Source: Flavobacteriaceae bacterium PRS1
Lineage (GTDB): Bacteria > Bacteroidota > Bacteroidia > Flavobacteriales > Flavobacteriaceae
DNA: 64,000 nucleotides
Direction of reading: 5' to 3'
NCBI GenBank assembly: GCA_003709165.1
Contig: RDRZ01000003.1
Coordinates: 81,562-145,561 of the forward strand
Every line of letters starts with the position of its first letter. The stretch's first letter is position 1. The translations under genes and the position numbers were made by a program. Shown one piece after another: positions 29,846-38,431 of this stretch. Below the pieces are notes generated by a model. It saw only the letters and a list, made by a program, of their open reading frames with translations, did not search any database and was not told where the DNA came from.

Positions 29846-32800
29846 ATGCCCAATCCTAAACTAATATTTATTTTATTATCGTTTATTTTTATTTCTTGTA
29901 AAAAAGATGGTAATAAAAATACTGATATTACAAAAGAACGAATACAAAAACCTTACAGCCCTAATTATATAAAAATAACTGCTGAAGAAAGTGGTCTTAC
30001 CTTTAATAATTCTATTAATCACAATTTAAATACAAAATCTAATCTTTTTGATTTTGATTACTTTTATAACGGAGCTGGTGTTGGTATTGCAGATTTAAAT
30101 AATGATGGTTTAAAAGATATCTTTTTTTGTGGTAACCAAGTCCCTAATAAACTATACTTAAATAAAGGTAATTTAATATTTGAAGACATTTCGGTATCTG
30201 CAAATATTAACGTAAACAAAAACTGGTCAAATGGTGTAACTTTTGCTGATGTTAATAATGATGGTTGGTTAGATATCTATATCTCACAAGGTGGCCCAAA
30301 CCCTAAACATCTTCGAAAAAATATTTTATTGATCAATCAAAAAGATTTAACTTTTAAAGAGGAAGCCGGCTATTATGGATTAGACGACCATGGTATCAGC
30401 ACGCAATCAGCTTTTTTTGATTTTGATAAAGATGGTGATCTAGATTGTGTCGTTATGAACGAAAATGACTATTATGGTTTAGATCCATCGAGATTCTATA
30501 ACCTCCTACTAAACGACAAACAAAAATTAAATGAAAATTCAAGTCATCTGTACGAAAATGTAAACGGAAAGTTTATCGATATAACCGAAGAAGCAGGTTT
30601 GTTAAAACCAACCTTTGGTTTAGGGCTTTGTATTAGTGATATAAACAATGATAGTTGGCTGGATATTTATATTGCAAACGATTATTATGTTCCAGATGCT
30701 TTATATATCAATAATAAGAATGGCACGTTTACAGATCAAATTAAAGAATATACCAATCAAGTTTCTTTTTATGGAATGGGATTAGACATAGCCGATATCA
30801 ACAACGATAATTTACAAGATATTTTTGTTTTAGATATGGCATCGAGCGATCATATTCGATCTAAAACATTAATGGCTTCCATGAATGTTCCAAAAATGAA
30901 CTTGTTAATAAACACTTTGGATCTTCAGCATCAATACATGTTTAACTCTCTACAATTAAATTTGGGGAATAATACCTTTCATAATGTTGCTCAATTATCT
31001 GGACTATCGAAAACCGACTGGAGTTGGGCTGGACTTATTTTTGATACAGATAATGATGGAAATGAAGATATTTACGTTACTAATGGTTACAGACGCTATG
31101 CGTCTGATAATGATTCAAGAATGAAAATTGTTAGTGCCAAACAACAATATAGAGGAAATGTGCCTCTTAACATTAAAGAAGATCTATATAACAATTTACC
31201 TTCTGAAAAATTAGCAAATATCTTGTTTAAAAATAAAGGGAATTTGAATTTTGAAAATGTCACTTCTTTATCCGATTTAAATACGCCTTCATTCTCAAAT
31301 GGCGCTGCATATTCCGATTTAGATAATGATGGAGATTTAGATATCGTAGTTAATAATATGGACGACGAAGCCTTTTTATTCAAAAACATGACGGTAGAAA
31401 ATGGTATTGGGAACTATATAAATATTATTACCAAAGGCATCACTTCAGAAGATTTTTCCAAAGTATCTATTACATACAATGGAAATACTCGAACCAAAGA
31501 ATCCAAAAGAGTTAGAGGCTATCTGTCTGCTGTAGATAAAACAATACACTTTGGTTTAGGCAATACATTAATAATCGATACAGTTAGAGTTTTTTGGCTT
31601 TCTGGCAAGTATCAGGAACACTATAATGTGAAAGTAAATACAACGCTTACTTTTTATGAAAAAGATGCTCAAAAGCAAATTTTGAATAATACATCTGAAA
31701 ATAATATTTGGTTTACAAAAACAAGCAACACTTTAAACTTTATCCATAAAGAAAATAAGTTTAACGATTTTAATAAAGAAATACTATTGCCATATAAACA
31801 ATCTACTTTGGGTCCTTATATTACAAAGGGAGATGCAAACGGTGATGGCAAAGATGATATTTATATTGGAGGTGCCTTTGGACAAGCTGGACAATTATTT
31901 ATTCAGAATAATAATGGAAGCTTTTCAAAAACTAAAAATCCTGTTTTTGAAACAGATGCCAATTATGAAGATATGGAAGCTTTATTTATTGATATTGATA
32001 ATGATGGCGATAATGATTTGTATGTAGTAAGTGGTGGAAGTGAATTTAATGAGCGTTCAGAAAATTTAAAAGACAGGATTTACTTAAATGATGGGAATGG
32101 CAACTTTTCTCGAGTAAGCGGAACAGAAATTGACCTTTATACAATTAGTGGTAAAACCGTAACGAAAATAGATTATGACAATGATGGAGACTACGACCTT
32201 ATAGTAGGAAACAGAATAAAACCTCAAAAATATCCTTTACACGAAATCTCAATTATTTATGAAAACATAAATGGCACTTTCAATAATGTAACTGGCAAAA
32301 TAGCTCCAGATTTTGAAGATTTTGGAATTGTAAACAAGGTAATTGCAACAGATTTTAATAATGATGGATGGATGGATTTTATTGTTGTTGGAGAATGGAC
32401 TCATATTGGAATTTTTTTGAATGAAAACGGAACATTTACAGACATTTCAAGTAACAGCAAATTAGATAATGAAAAAGGTTGGTGGTTTAATATCATAGAA
32501 ACAGATATCAACAATGATGGTTTTAAAGATTATCTTATTGGAAATATAGGATTAAATATTAAGTTTAAAGTTAGTGCAGAAAAACCTTTACGTATTTATG
32601 CAGCCGATTTTGATGCTAACGGAACTCATGATGTGGTTTTAAGTAACAAATACAATGGCATTTTTGTACCTTTACGAGGAAAAGAATGTTCTACTCAACA
32701 AATGCCTTTTATAGCTGAAAAAATTCCAACTTTCAGTGAATTTGCAAATTCTAGTTTAGAAGATATTTATGGCGATAAAATATCTACGGCTTATCAACGG

Positions 32801-33187
32801 GAAGTCAATCAATTTAAATCCATTTTAATTTTAAATGAAGGTAATGGCAAGTTTAAAAAAATTGAACTTCCAAATATGGCGCAAACCATGCCAATACTTG
32901 ATAGCGATACTTACGATTTTAATGGCGATGGTTTTGAAGACGTTATTGTTGTAGGTAATATCTATAATACTGAAGTGGAAACTCCACGTTTAGATAATCC
33001 ATATGCCCTGATACTACTTTCTAATAAGAAAGATAGTTATACAGTTTTAGGACCAGATAAAACAGGGCTTTATATTAATGGCAATGCTAAATCTGTTAAG
33101 GTAGTAAAAGAAGGAAATAAAACTATTGTAATTATTGGTAATAATAACAGCTCCATTGAAGTTTTTGAATTTAACCCAAATCATTAA
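29846..33187 (+). CDS. FG-GAP repeat lipoprotein with ASPIC/UnbV domain
   Basis: A 1113-residue exported lipoprotein (signal MPNPKLIFILLSFIFIS, Cys18). It holds fourteen calcium-loop motifs of the D-x-[DN]-x-[DN]-G/S-x-x-D type, such as DLNNDGLKD, DVNNDGWLD, DFDKDGDLD and DFNGDGFED. Seven lie before and seven after a central ASPIC/UnbV-like domain (about 525-605, SKRVRGYLSAVDKTIHFGLG, TVRVFWLSG). The pattern suggests two seven-bladed integrin-like propellers. It follows the SusCD terminator by about 70 bases on the same strand. Such proteins often accompany SusCD loci in Flavobacteriaceae, plausibly as surface binders; the ligand is unknown. Confidence 0.88.
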   Translation: MPNPKLIFILLSFIFISCKKDGNKNTDITKERIQKPYSPNYIKITAEESGLTFNNSINHNLNTKSNLFDFDYFYNGAGVGIADLNNDGLKDIFFCGNQVPNKLYLNKGNLIFEDISVSANINVNKNWSNGVTFADVNNDGWLDIYISQGGPNPKHLRKNILLINQKDLTFKEEAGYYGLDDHGISTQSAFFDFDKDGDLDCVVMNENDYYGLDPSRFYNLLLNDKQKLNENSSHLYENVNGKFIDITEEAGLLKPTFGLGLCISDINNDSWLDIYIANDYYVPDALYINNKNGTFTDQIKEYTNQVSFYGMGLDIADINNDNLQDIFVLDMASSDHIRSKTLMASMNVPKMNLLINTLDLQHQYMFNSLQLNLGNNTFHNVAQLSGLSKTDWSWAGLIFDTDNDGNEDIYVTNGYRRYASDNDSRMKIVSAKQQYRGNVPLNIKEDLYNNLPSEKLANILFKNKGNLNFENVTSLSDLNTPSFSNGAAYSDLDNDGDLDIVVNNMDDEAFLFKNMTVENGIGNYINIITKGITSEDFSKVSITYNGNTRTKESKRVRGYLSAVDKTIHFGLGNTLIIDTVRVFWLSGKYQEHYNVKVNTTLTFYEKDAQKQILNNTSENNIWFTKTSNTLNFIHKENKFNDFNKEILLPYKQSTLGPYITKGDANGDGKDDIYIGGAFGQAGQLFIQNNNGSFSKTKNPVFETDANYEDMEALFIDIDNDGDNDLYVVSGGSEFNERSENLKDRIYLNDGNGNFSRVSGTEIDLYTISGKTVTKIDYDNDGDYDLIVGNRIKPQKYPLHEISIIYENINGTFNNVTGKIAPDFEDFGIVNKVIATDFNNDGWMDFIVVGEWTHIGIFLNENGTFTDISSNSKLDNEKGWWFNIIETDINNDGFKDYLIGNIGLNIKFKVSAEKPLRIYAADFDANGTHDVVLSNKYNGIFVPLRGKECSTQQMPFIAEKIPTFSEFANSSLEDIYGDKISTAYQREVNQFKSILILNEGNGKFKKIELPNMAQTMPILDSDTYDFNGDGFEDVIVVGNIYNTEVETPRLDNPYALILLSNKKDSYTVLGPDKTGLYINGNAKSVKVVKEGNKTIVIIGNNNSSIEVFEFNPNH

Positions 33188-33206
33188 TGGTAATTAAATA
33201 ATTGTA

Positions 33207-33941
33207 ATGGAAAAAGAAACCCGAATATTCGGAATAAGATCGGTAATTGAAGCCATTAACTCAAATAAAACGATTGACAAAGTATTTATACTAAAAGGAC
33301 TTAAAGGCGAATTATTTCATGAATTGGATTATTTATTGAGAAAAGAATCCATAAACACATCGTATGTTCCTGTCGAAAAGTTAAATAGATTTACAAATAA
33401 AAACCATCAAGGTGTTGTTGCGCAAATTTCTCCCATAGAATTTTATAACCTCGAAGATTTGGTAATAAACGTTATTGAGTCTGGGAAAACCCCTTTATTC
33501 CTGCTTTTAGACCAAATAAGCGATGTCAGAAATTTTGGAGCTATTATTCGAACTGCAGAATGTACGGGAGTTGATGGTATTATTATTCAGAAAAAAGGTG
33601 GTGCGCCAATAAATGGAGATACTGTAAAAACCAGTGCTGGAGCTGTTTTTAAAGTTCCCATTTGTAAAGTGGACCATATTAAAGATGCTATGTTTCATCT
33701 GCAAGCATCGGGAATAAAAGTTATTGCTGCTATCGAAAAAACTGATGATACTATTTATGATATTTCATTTAAAGAGCCTTGCGCCATAATTATGGGATCA
33801 GAGGGCAAAGGAATTTCACCTTCTATTATTAAATTGGCAGATGAGAGAGCTAAATTACCAATGTATGGTAACATAGGTTCGCTTAATGTTTCGGTAGCCT
33901 GTGGTGCATTTTTATACGAAGCTGTTAGGCAAAGACTTTAG
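33207..33941 (+). CDS. rlmB: 23S rRNA (guanosine-2'-O-)-methyltransferase, TrmH/SpoU family
   Basis: Methylates the ribose of a conserved P-loop guanosine (G2251 in Escherichia coli). The 244 residues have an N-terminal substrate-binding domain (about 4-78, FGIRSVIEAINSNKTIDKVF, NHQGVVAQI) and the knotted SPOUT domain. The three motifs are NFGAIIRTAECTGVDG, IIMGSEGKGIS and LNVSVACGAFLYEAVRQR. Nineteen bases after the FG-GAP gene; its stop overlaps the rhomboid gene stop on the other strand by four bases. TrmH-family alternatives exist, but the length and N-domain favour RlmB. Confidence 0.9.
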   Translation: MEKETRIFGIRSVIEAINSNKTIDKVFILKGLKGELFHELDYLLRKESINTSYVPVEKLNRFTNKNHQGVVAQISPIEFYNLEDLVINVIESGKTPLFLLLDQISDVRNFGAIIRTAECTGVDGIIIQKKGGAPINGDTVKTSAGAVFKVPICKVDHIKDAMFHLQASGIKVIAAIEKTDDTIYDISFKEPCAIIMGSEGKGISPSIIKLADERAKLPMYGNIGSLNVSVACGAFLYEAVRQRL

Positions 33942-34675
33942 TCTTCCTTGTCTCGCTTAAAATAATACTTGATTTTAGGAGGTTCCTCTTTCTCTTCTAC
34001 CTCATTGTCTCCTCTAGTTTCAATAAAGTTTCCGTCTTTATCAAAATGTTTTAAAAAAGGGTCATCGTCTTCATTATAATCATCGTGCTCCCATGCATAT
34101 TTTTTAGGTTTTGATATATTTTTTCTGAATATAATTGCAAAAAACAAACCTACTATAAGTCCAGATAAGTGTCCTTCCCAAGACATATTCTCTTTTATTG
34201 GAAACACATACCAAATCATACTTCCATAAAGAAAAATAATTAAAAGCGATAATGCTAACAATCTATAATGTTTGGAGAAAATGCCTTTGAATAACGTAAA
34301 ACTCATTAATACATAAATTAAACCACTAACTCCTATATGATTTTCTGGACGACCAATACACCATGTTAAAAATCCAGAAAGTAAGATGCCATAAAAAATA
34401 ACTTTCCATGAAATAGTTCTGTAGAAATAAAACAATGCGGCTGAAAGCACAAATAATGGAATAGTATTATGATACAAATGCTCAATATCACTATGTATAA
34501 ACGGACTAAAAATAACACCTCTTAATCCTGTTAGAGTTCTTGGATAGACTCCAAAAGAGTTAAACCTATACCCGAATTTTACTTCAAACCAAAAGACTGT
34601 CCAAATAATGAGCACAAACAAAACAGGATATCCTAAAACTCCTGTGGTAAATTTAAACTGGTTTTGATTATTCAT
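33938..34675 (-). CDS. Rhomboid family intramembrane serine protease
   Basis: Cleaves transmembrane segments within the inner membrane. The 245 residues have about six hydrophobic segments between 15 and 185. The catalytic pair is visible: Ser117 in GVSGL and His169 in EGHLSG, plus the HLYHN motif at 66-70 that forms the oxyanion site. A hydrophilic acidic tail follows from about 190 (EHDDYNEDDDPFLKHFDKDG). It converges on rlmB with a 4-base overlap and diverges from rarA. Substrate unknown. Confidence 0.92.
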   Translation of the reverse strand: MNNQNQFKFTTGVLGYPVLFVLIIWTVFWFEVKFGYRFNSFGVYPRTLTGLRGVIFSPFIHSDIEHLYHNTIPLFVLSAALFYFYRTISWKVIFYGILLSGFLTWCIGRPENHIGVSGLIYVLMSFTLFKGIFSKHYRLLALSLLIIFLYGSMIWYVFPIKENMSWEGHLSGLIVGLFFAIIFRKNISKPKKYAWEHDDYNEDDDPFLKHFDKDGNFIETRGDNEVEEKEEPPKIKYYFKRDKED

Positions 34676-34776
34676 TTTACATAAAATTATATAAAAGATT
34701 GCAAATAGTTAACCATTTATTGTTTTTATGATAAATTGTCACATAAAATAAATCAAAAATGCTGTAATTTTACATT

Positions 34777-36054
34777 ATGAATGAACCTTTAGCAGAACGT
34801 TTACGTCCAAAGATTTTAGATGAGTTTTTAAGCCAATCGCATTTGGTGGGTCCAAAAGGTGCATTAACGCAACATATTAAGCAAGGACTCATTCCGTCGA
34901 TGATTTTTTGGGGTCCACCAGGAACTGGTAAAACAACTTTAGCACATATTATAGCGAATACATCTGAACGTCCTTTTTATGCTTTAAGTGCCATTAGTTC
35001 AGGAGTTAAGGATTTACGAGAAATTATAAATAAAGCAAAACAAAGCGGAGGTTTATTTACTACAAAAAATCCTATTTTGTTTATAGATGAAATCCATAGA
35101 TTTAGTAAATCGCAACAAGATTCTTTATTGCAAGCTGTAGAAAAAGGTTGGGTAACTTTAATTGGAGCAACAACCGAGAACCCAAGTTTTGAAGTGATTC
35201 CTGCATTATTATCACGCTGTCAAGTCTATATTTTAAATCCTTTTGATAAAAAAGATTTAGAAGCACTTTTAAAGCGGGCAATCGAAAAAGATGAGCTAAT
35301 CTCTAAAAAAAATATAACTCTTAAAGAAACTGAAGCTTTATTGCGTCTTTCAGGTGGAGATGCCCGAAAGTTGTTGAACATTTTTGAGCTTTTAGTAAAT
35401 TCTGATAATTCTAAAAATATTATTATAACAAATGAATCTGTATTACAAAAAGTACAGAATAATACTGTTCGTTATGATAAAACCGGTGAGCAACACTACG
35501 ATATTATTTCAGCTTTTATAAAGTCTATTCGTGGTAGTGACCCAAATGCTGCTGTGTATTGGTTGGCTAGAATGATTGAAGGTGGTGAAGATTTAAAATT
35601 TATTGCTCGAAGACTCCTAATTCTTGCTAGTGAAGATATTGGTAATGCAAACCCAACGGCCTTGGTTATTGCAAATAGTACGTTTCAATCGGTTTCTACA
35701 ATAGGCTATCCAGAATCTCGAATTATTTTGAGTCAATGTGCAACTTATTTAGCATGTTCTGCAAAAAGTAATGCATCATATCAAGCTATAAAAAACGCAC
35801 AACAATTAGTAAAAGAAACTGGCGATTTAAGTGTGCCTCTCTCTTTACGAAATGCACCAACTAAACTTATGAAAGAGTTAGGTTATGGCGAAGACTACCA
35901 ATATGCACATAATTATGAAGGCAATTTCGCAAAGCATGAGTTTTTGCCTGAAGAAATTAAGGATACCAAACTTTATGAACCTGGAAATAATCCCCGGGAA
36001 AATGGTTTACGAGACTATTTAAAACAACGCTGGAAAGATAAATATGATTATTAG
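34777..36054 (+). CDS. rarA: Replication-associated recombination protein A (MgsA/RarA AAA+ ATPase)
   Basis: Clamp-loader-like AAA+ ATPase acting at stalled replication forks. The 425 residues start MNEPLAERLRPKILDEF. Walker A is GPPGTGKTT (46-54), Walker B FIDEIHRF with Asp104/Glu105, sensor 1 ATTENPSF near 131-138, and the C-terminal half carries the RarA tetramerisation domain (GSDPNAAVYWLARMIEGGED, ARRLLILASEDIGNANP). A TAATTTTA box ends only five bases before the ATG, so the mRNA may be nearly leaderless. Transcribed divergently from the rhomboid gene. Confidence 0.96.
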   Translation: MNEPLAERLRPKILDEFLSQSHLVGPKGALTQHIKQGLIPSMIFWGPPGTGKTTLAHIIANTSERPFYALSAISSGVKDLREIINKAKQSGGLFTTKNPILFIDEIHRFSKSQQDSLLQAVEKGWVTLIGATTENPSFEVIPALLSRCQVYILNPFDKKDLEALLKRAIEKDELISKKNITLKETEALLRLSGGDARKLLNIFELLVNSDNSKNIIITNESVLQKVQNNTVRYDKTGEQHYDIISAFIKSIRGSDPNAAVYWLARMIEGGEDLKFIARRLLILASEDIGNANPTALVIANSTFQSVSTIGYPESRIILSQCATYLACSAKSNASYQAIKNAQQLVKETGDLSVPLSLRNAPTKLMKELGYGEDYQYAHNYEGNFAKHEFLPEEIKDTKLYEPGNNPRENGLRDYLKQRWKDKYDY

Positions 36055-36065
36055 GTGTTAGGGAA

Positions 36066-36851
36066 TTAAAATTTAATGTTCAATAATTTAGTGTTATAGT
36101 TTTTTCCATCATTTTGAGATATATACCAAAAGCTGTCTTTTTTATAAACGATTGCGTCTTTACCTTTTACAATAAATGTATCTTGTTTAGGTGTCGTCAA
36201 TAAAATCATGACTACTTTTGGAGTAGAATCAACAAGCTGAAACCCATTTTCAATCACTTGTGCATATAATACATTTGAAGTTTTAACAGTTTTAACTTCA
36301 AGAACTACAGCTTTATCAACTTCTACAATTGCTTTAATTTCTTCAACCTCACCTAATATTTTAACTTTTTTTTCTTCGGCTTTAGCAGCAACTTTAGCAT
36401 TAGATGATTCTTGGTCTTTAAGAGACTTTATTTCTTCCTTTAACTTTTCTGTTTCTTGATTTGCTTCAGTTTTAATTCTGTTTTCGGCTAATGATTTTTT
36501 AGTTGGTTTATAACTATAGTTAACCGTTTCTAACGATTTAAAAGCGTCTCTTAATGCTAAATGATAAGCTTTCTTAAAATCTTTTTCTCTACTTTCTCCT
36601 ACTTCAGATGCGAAAATAATTTCATTCTTACAATTTCTCAATACCACAACTAACTTTGTTATAAAAAATCCTTTTATATTTTCAACATCAGTACGTAAAG
36701 CCAAACACCCATTATATACTAAATCTTTGGGGAAAACCTCATTATCCATAATAGAAGTAAATCCATATTTATAATCATTAATAGTTGTTTTCGAAAATGT
36801 ACTGGAGACAAAACATAAAACAATAAGAGCGAAAATATATTTAGTCGTCAT
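36066..36851 (-). CDS. Secreted protein of unknown function, paralogue of the neighbour, with internal deletion
   Basis: 261 residues with a signal peptide (MTTKYIFALIVLCFVSSTFS, then KTTIN). It aligns with the product of 36869-37708: shared NDYKY, the CLAL box, VVLR-C-N, the EKDFKKAYHLALRDAFK helix and SYKPTKKS, then a Lys/Glu coiled-coil-like stretch (about 125-165) and a C-terminal beta region. After NDYKY the neighbour has 30 more residues (VIVEKQFHF to YLFKKN) that are absent here. No catalytic motif is seen. Last gene of a minus-strand run of five, 17 bases after its paralogue. Confidence 0.8.
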   Translation of the reverse strand: MTTKYIFALIVLCFVSSTFSKTTINDYKYGFTSIMDNEVFPKDLVYNGCLALRTDVENIKGFFITKLVVVLRNCKNEIIFASEVGESREKDFKKAYHLALRDAFKSLETVNYSYKPTKKSLAENRIKTEANQETEKLKEEIKSLKDQESSNAKVAAKAEEKKVKILGEVEEIKAIVEVDKAVVLEVKTVKTSNVLYAQVIENGFQLVDSTPKVVMILLTTPKQDTFIVKGKDAIVYKKDSFWYISQNDGKNYNTKLLNIKF

Positions 36852-36868
36852 TTTTTTTAAATAGGTTG

Positions 36869-37708
36869 TTAAAATCTAATATCTAAAGTCTCTATTACTG
36901 TTTTGTCGCCAACTATATATTCACGTATCCATTGATTCTCTTTTTTATAGATAATGCCATTTTTATTTATAATAATAAAAACATTCGGAATTGATGCATT
37001 ACGAATTATGAACTCTACTTTATTAGATTTGCTATTTATCAATTCAAATCCGTTAGTAATAGATTTTGCTATAAAATAATTCTCATCTTCCTTTAAGGCT
37101 ACTACAGTTTCTGAATCTATTAGAGGCGTTTTTTCAGTTTCTTCAACCTTTACAACAAGAATTTCTTCCTTTACTTTTAACTCTTTATTTTCTGCAATTA
37201 ATTTTTCAACATCATTTTTGTTGTTTTGATTACTTATATCAGTACTTCTTAACTCATCCTTTGTGGAATTTGTTTTTTTTGGTTCATAAAAATAATTAAC
37301 GGCATTAAAGCCTTCCATTGCTTTTTGAATTCCAATTTTATAAACTTTATCAAAATATTTTTCTTTAGTAACTCCTTCCGTCTGAAATACTATATTATTA
37401 TCGCAATCTCTTAAAACAATAGTGACTCTTGTTTTAAAAGCTCCTTTAGCTGTTATTTCTGAAATTAATGCTAAGCAATAATCTGATTTTAAATCATCTG
37501 GATAAATCTCTCCTTCTAGGATGGGTTTAAATCCATTTTTCTTAAATAAGTATCGAGTTAAACTATTCAAATTGTATTCGTTGGCTTCATTTTGAAAATG
37601 AAACTGCTTTTCTACAATAACATATTTATAATCGTTTAAGCTTGGTTGAGCTTTACAAATAATAGCGAATCCTAATACTAGAATTAATGAAATAATTATT
37701 TTTTTCAT
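36869..37708 (-). CDS. Secreted protein of unknown function (full-length paralogue)
   Basis: 279 residues, signal peptide MKKIIISLILVLGFAIICKA cut before QPSLN. It resembles a family I know only as conserved hypothetical in Flavobacteriia, beginning NDYKYVIVEKQFHFQ and NSLTRYLFKKNGFKPI, then DDLKSDYCLALI, TRVTIVLRDCDNN and a helix FDKVYKIGIQKAMEGFN. Residues about 150-195 are charged and may form a coiled coil; the end is beta-rich (IIRNASIPNVFIIINKNG). Role unknown; location periplasm or outer membrane. It lies 33 bases after the YjjG-like gene. Confidence 0.8.
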   Translation of the reverse strand: MKKIIISLILVLGFAIICKAQPSLNDYKYVIVEKQFHFQNEANEYNLNSLTRYLFKKNGFKPILEGEIYPDDLKSDYCLALISEITAKGAFKTRVTIVLRDCDNNIVFQTEGVTKEKYFDKVYKIGIQKAMEGFNAVNYFYEPKKTNSTKDELRSTDISNQNNKNDVEKLIAENKELKVKEEILVVKVEETEKTPLIDSETVVALKEDENYFIAKSITNGFELINSKSNKVEFIIRNASIPNVFIIINKNGIIYKKENQWIREYIVGDKTVIETLDIRF

Positions 37709-37741
37709 AGGTAAATTTTAATTTAATAATTGTAAATATAG

Positions 37742-38431
37742 CTATAAATATTTTTTTAATTCTAAAAGATTATCAACTTGTTTTACATCTTTTCCCAGCG
37801 TTTCGTTATGGTAATTAAAACAAATAGCATCCATACCAAAATTTAGTGCTCCTAAAATATCTGCTTCATAATTATCTCCAATCATTATGCTATTTTCTTG
37901 GTTAGCCTGTGCTTTACTTAAGGCATGTTTAAAAATTTTTTGGTTGGGTTTTTTAACACCTACCATTTCAGAATTTGTAACCGTTTGAAAATATTTATCA
38001 ATATCAGAATTGTTTAACTTTCCTTGCTGTACTTCTTTAAATCCATTTGTAATAATATGAAGTTTATATTTAGGGTTAAGATATTCTAAAATTTCAATTG
38101 TACCTTCGAACAAATGATTAAACGTGATTAAGAATGTAATATAATCATCAGAAAGTTTATTTATCATGCTCGATTTTACTTTTATGTTTAACAATTTAAA
38201 CGCATCATTTAGCCTTCCGTAGCGCAAGGTTTCCTTATTAATTTTTTCTTCTCTATACAATTTCCAATATTGAGAATTTATAGGCACATAAATTTCTAAA
38301 AAATCATCTAAATCAACTTTAATATTATTGATTTCAAATATTTTTTTAAACGTAAGTGCCGAGTTTTTGTCAAAATCCCAAAGTGTATGGTCTAAATCAA
38401 AAAAAATATGAGAAATATTATTGATCTTCAT
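37742..38431 (-). CDS. HAD-superfamily hydrolase, YjjG-like noncanonical nucleotidase
   Basis: A haloacid-dehalogenase phosphatase, most like YjjG, which dephosphorylates (noncanonical) pyrimidine nucleotides. The 229 residues show motif I FFDLDHTLWDF (nucleophile Asp12, acid Asp14), a helical cap (about 20-95), motif II IITNGF, motif III GVKKPNQKIFKHAL with the Lys, and motif IV MIGDNYEADILGA. It overlaps the upstream deacetylase-like gene by 14 bases, so the two are co-translated. Exact substrate cannot be decided from sequence. Confidence 0.88.
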   Translation of the reverse strand: MKINNISHIFFDLDHTLWDFDKNSALTFKKIFEINNIKVDLDDFLEIYVPINSQYWKLYREEKINKETLRYGRLNDAFKLLNIKVKSSMINKLSDDYITFLITFNHLFEGTIEILEYLNPKYKLHIITNGFKEVQQGKLNNSDIDKYFQTVTNSEMVGVKKPNQKIFKHALSKAQANQENSIMIGDNYEADILGALNFGMDAICFNYHNETLGKDVKQVDNLLELKKYL

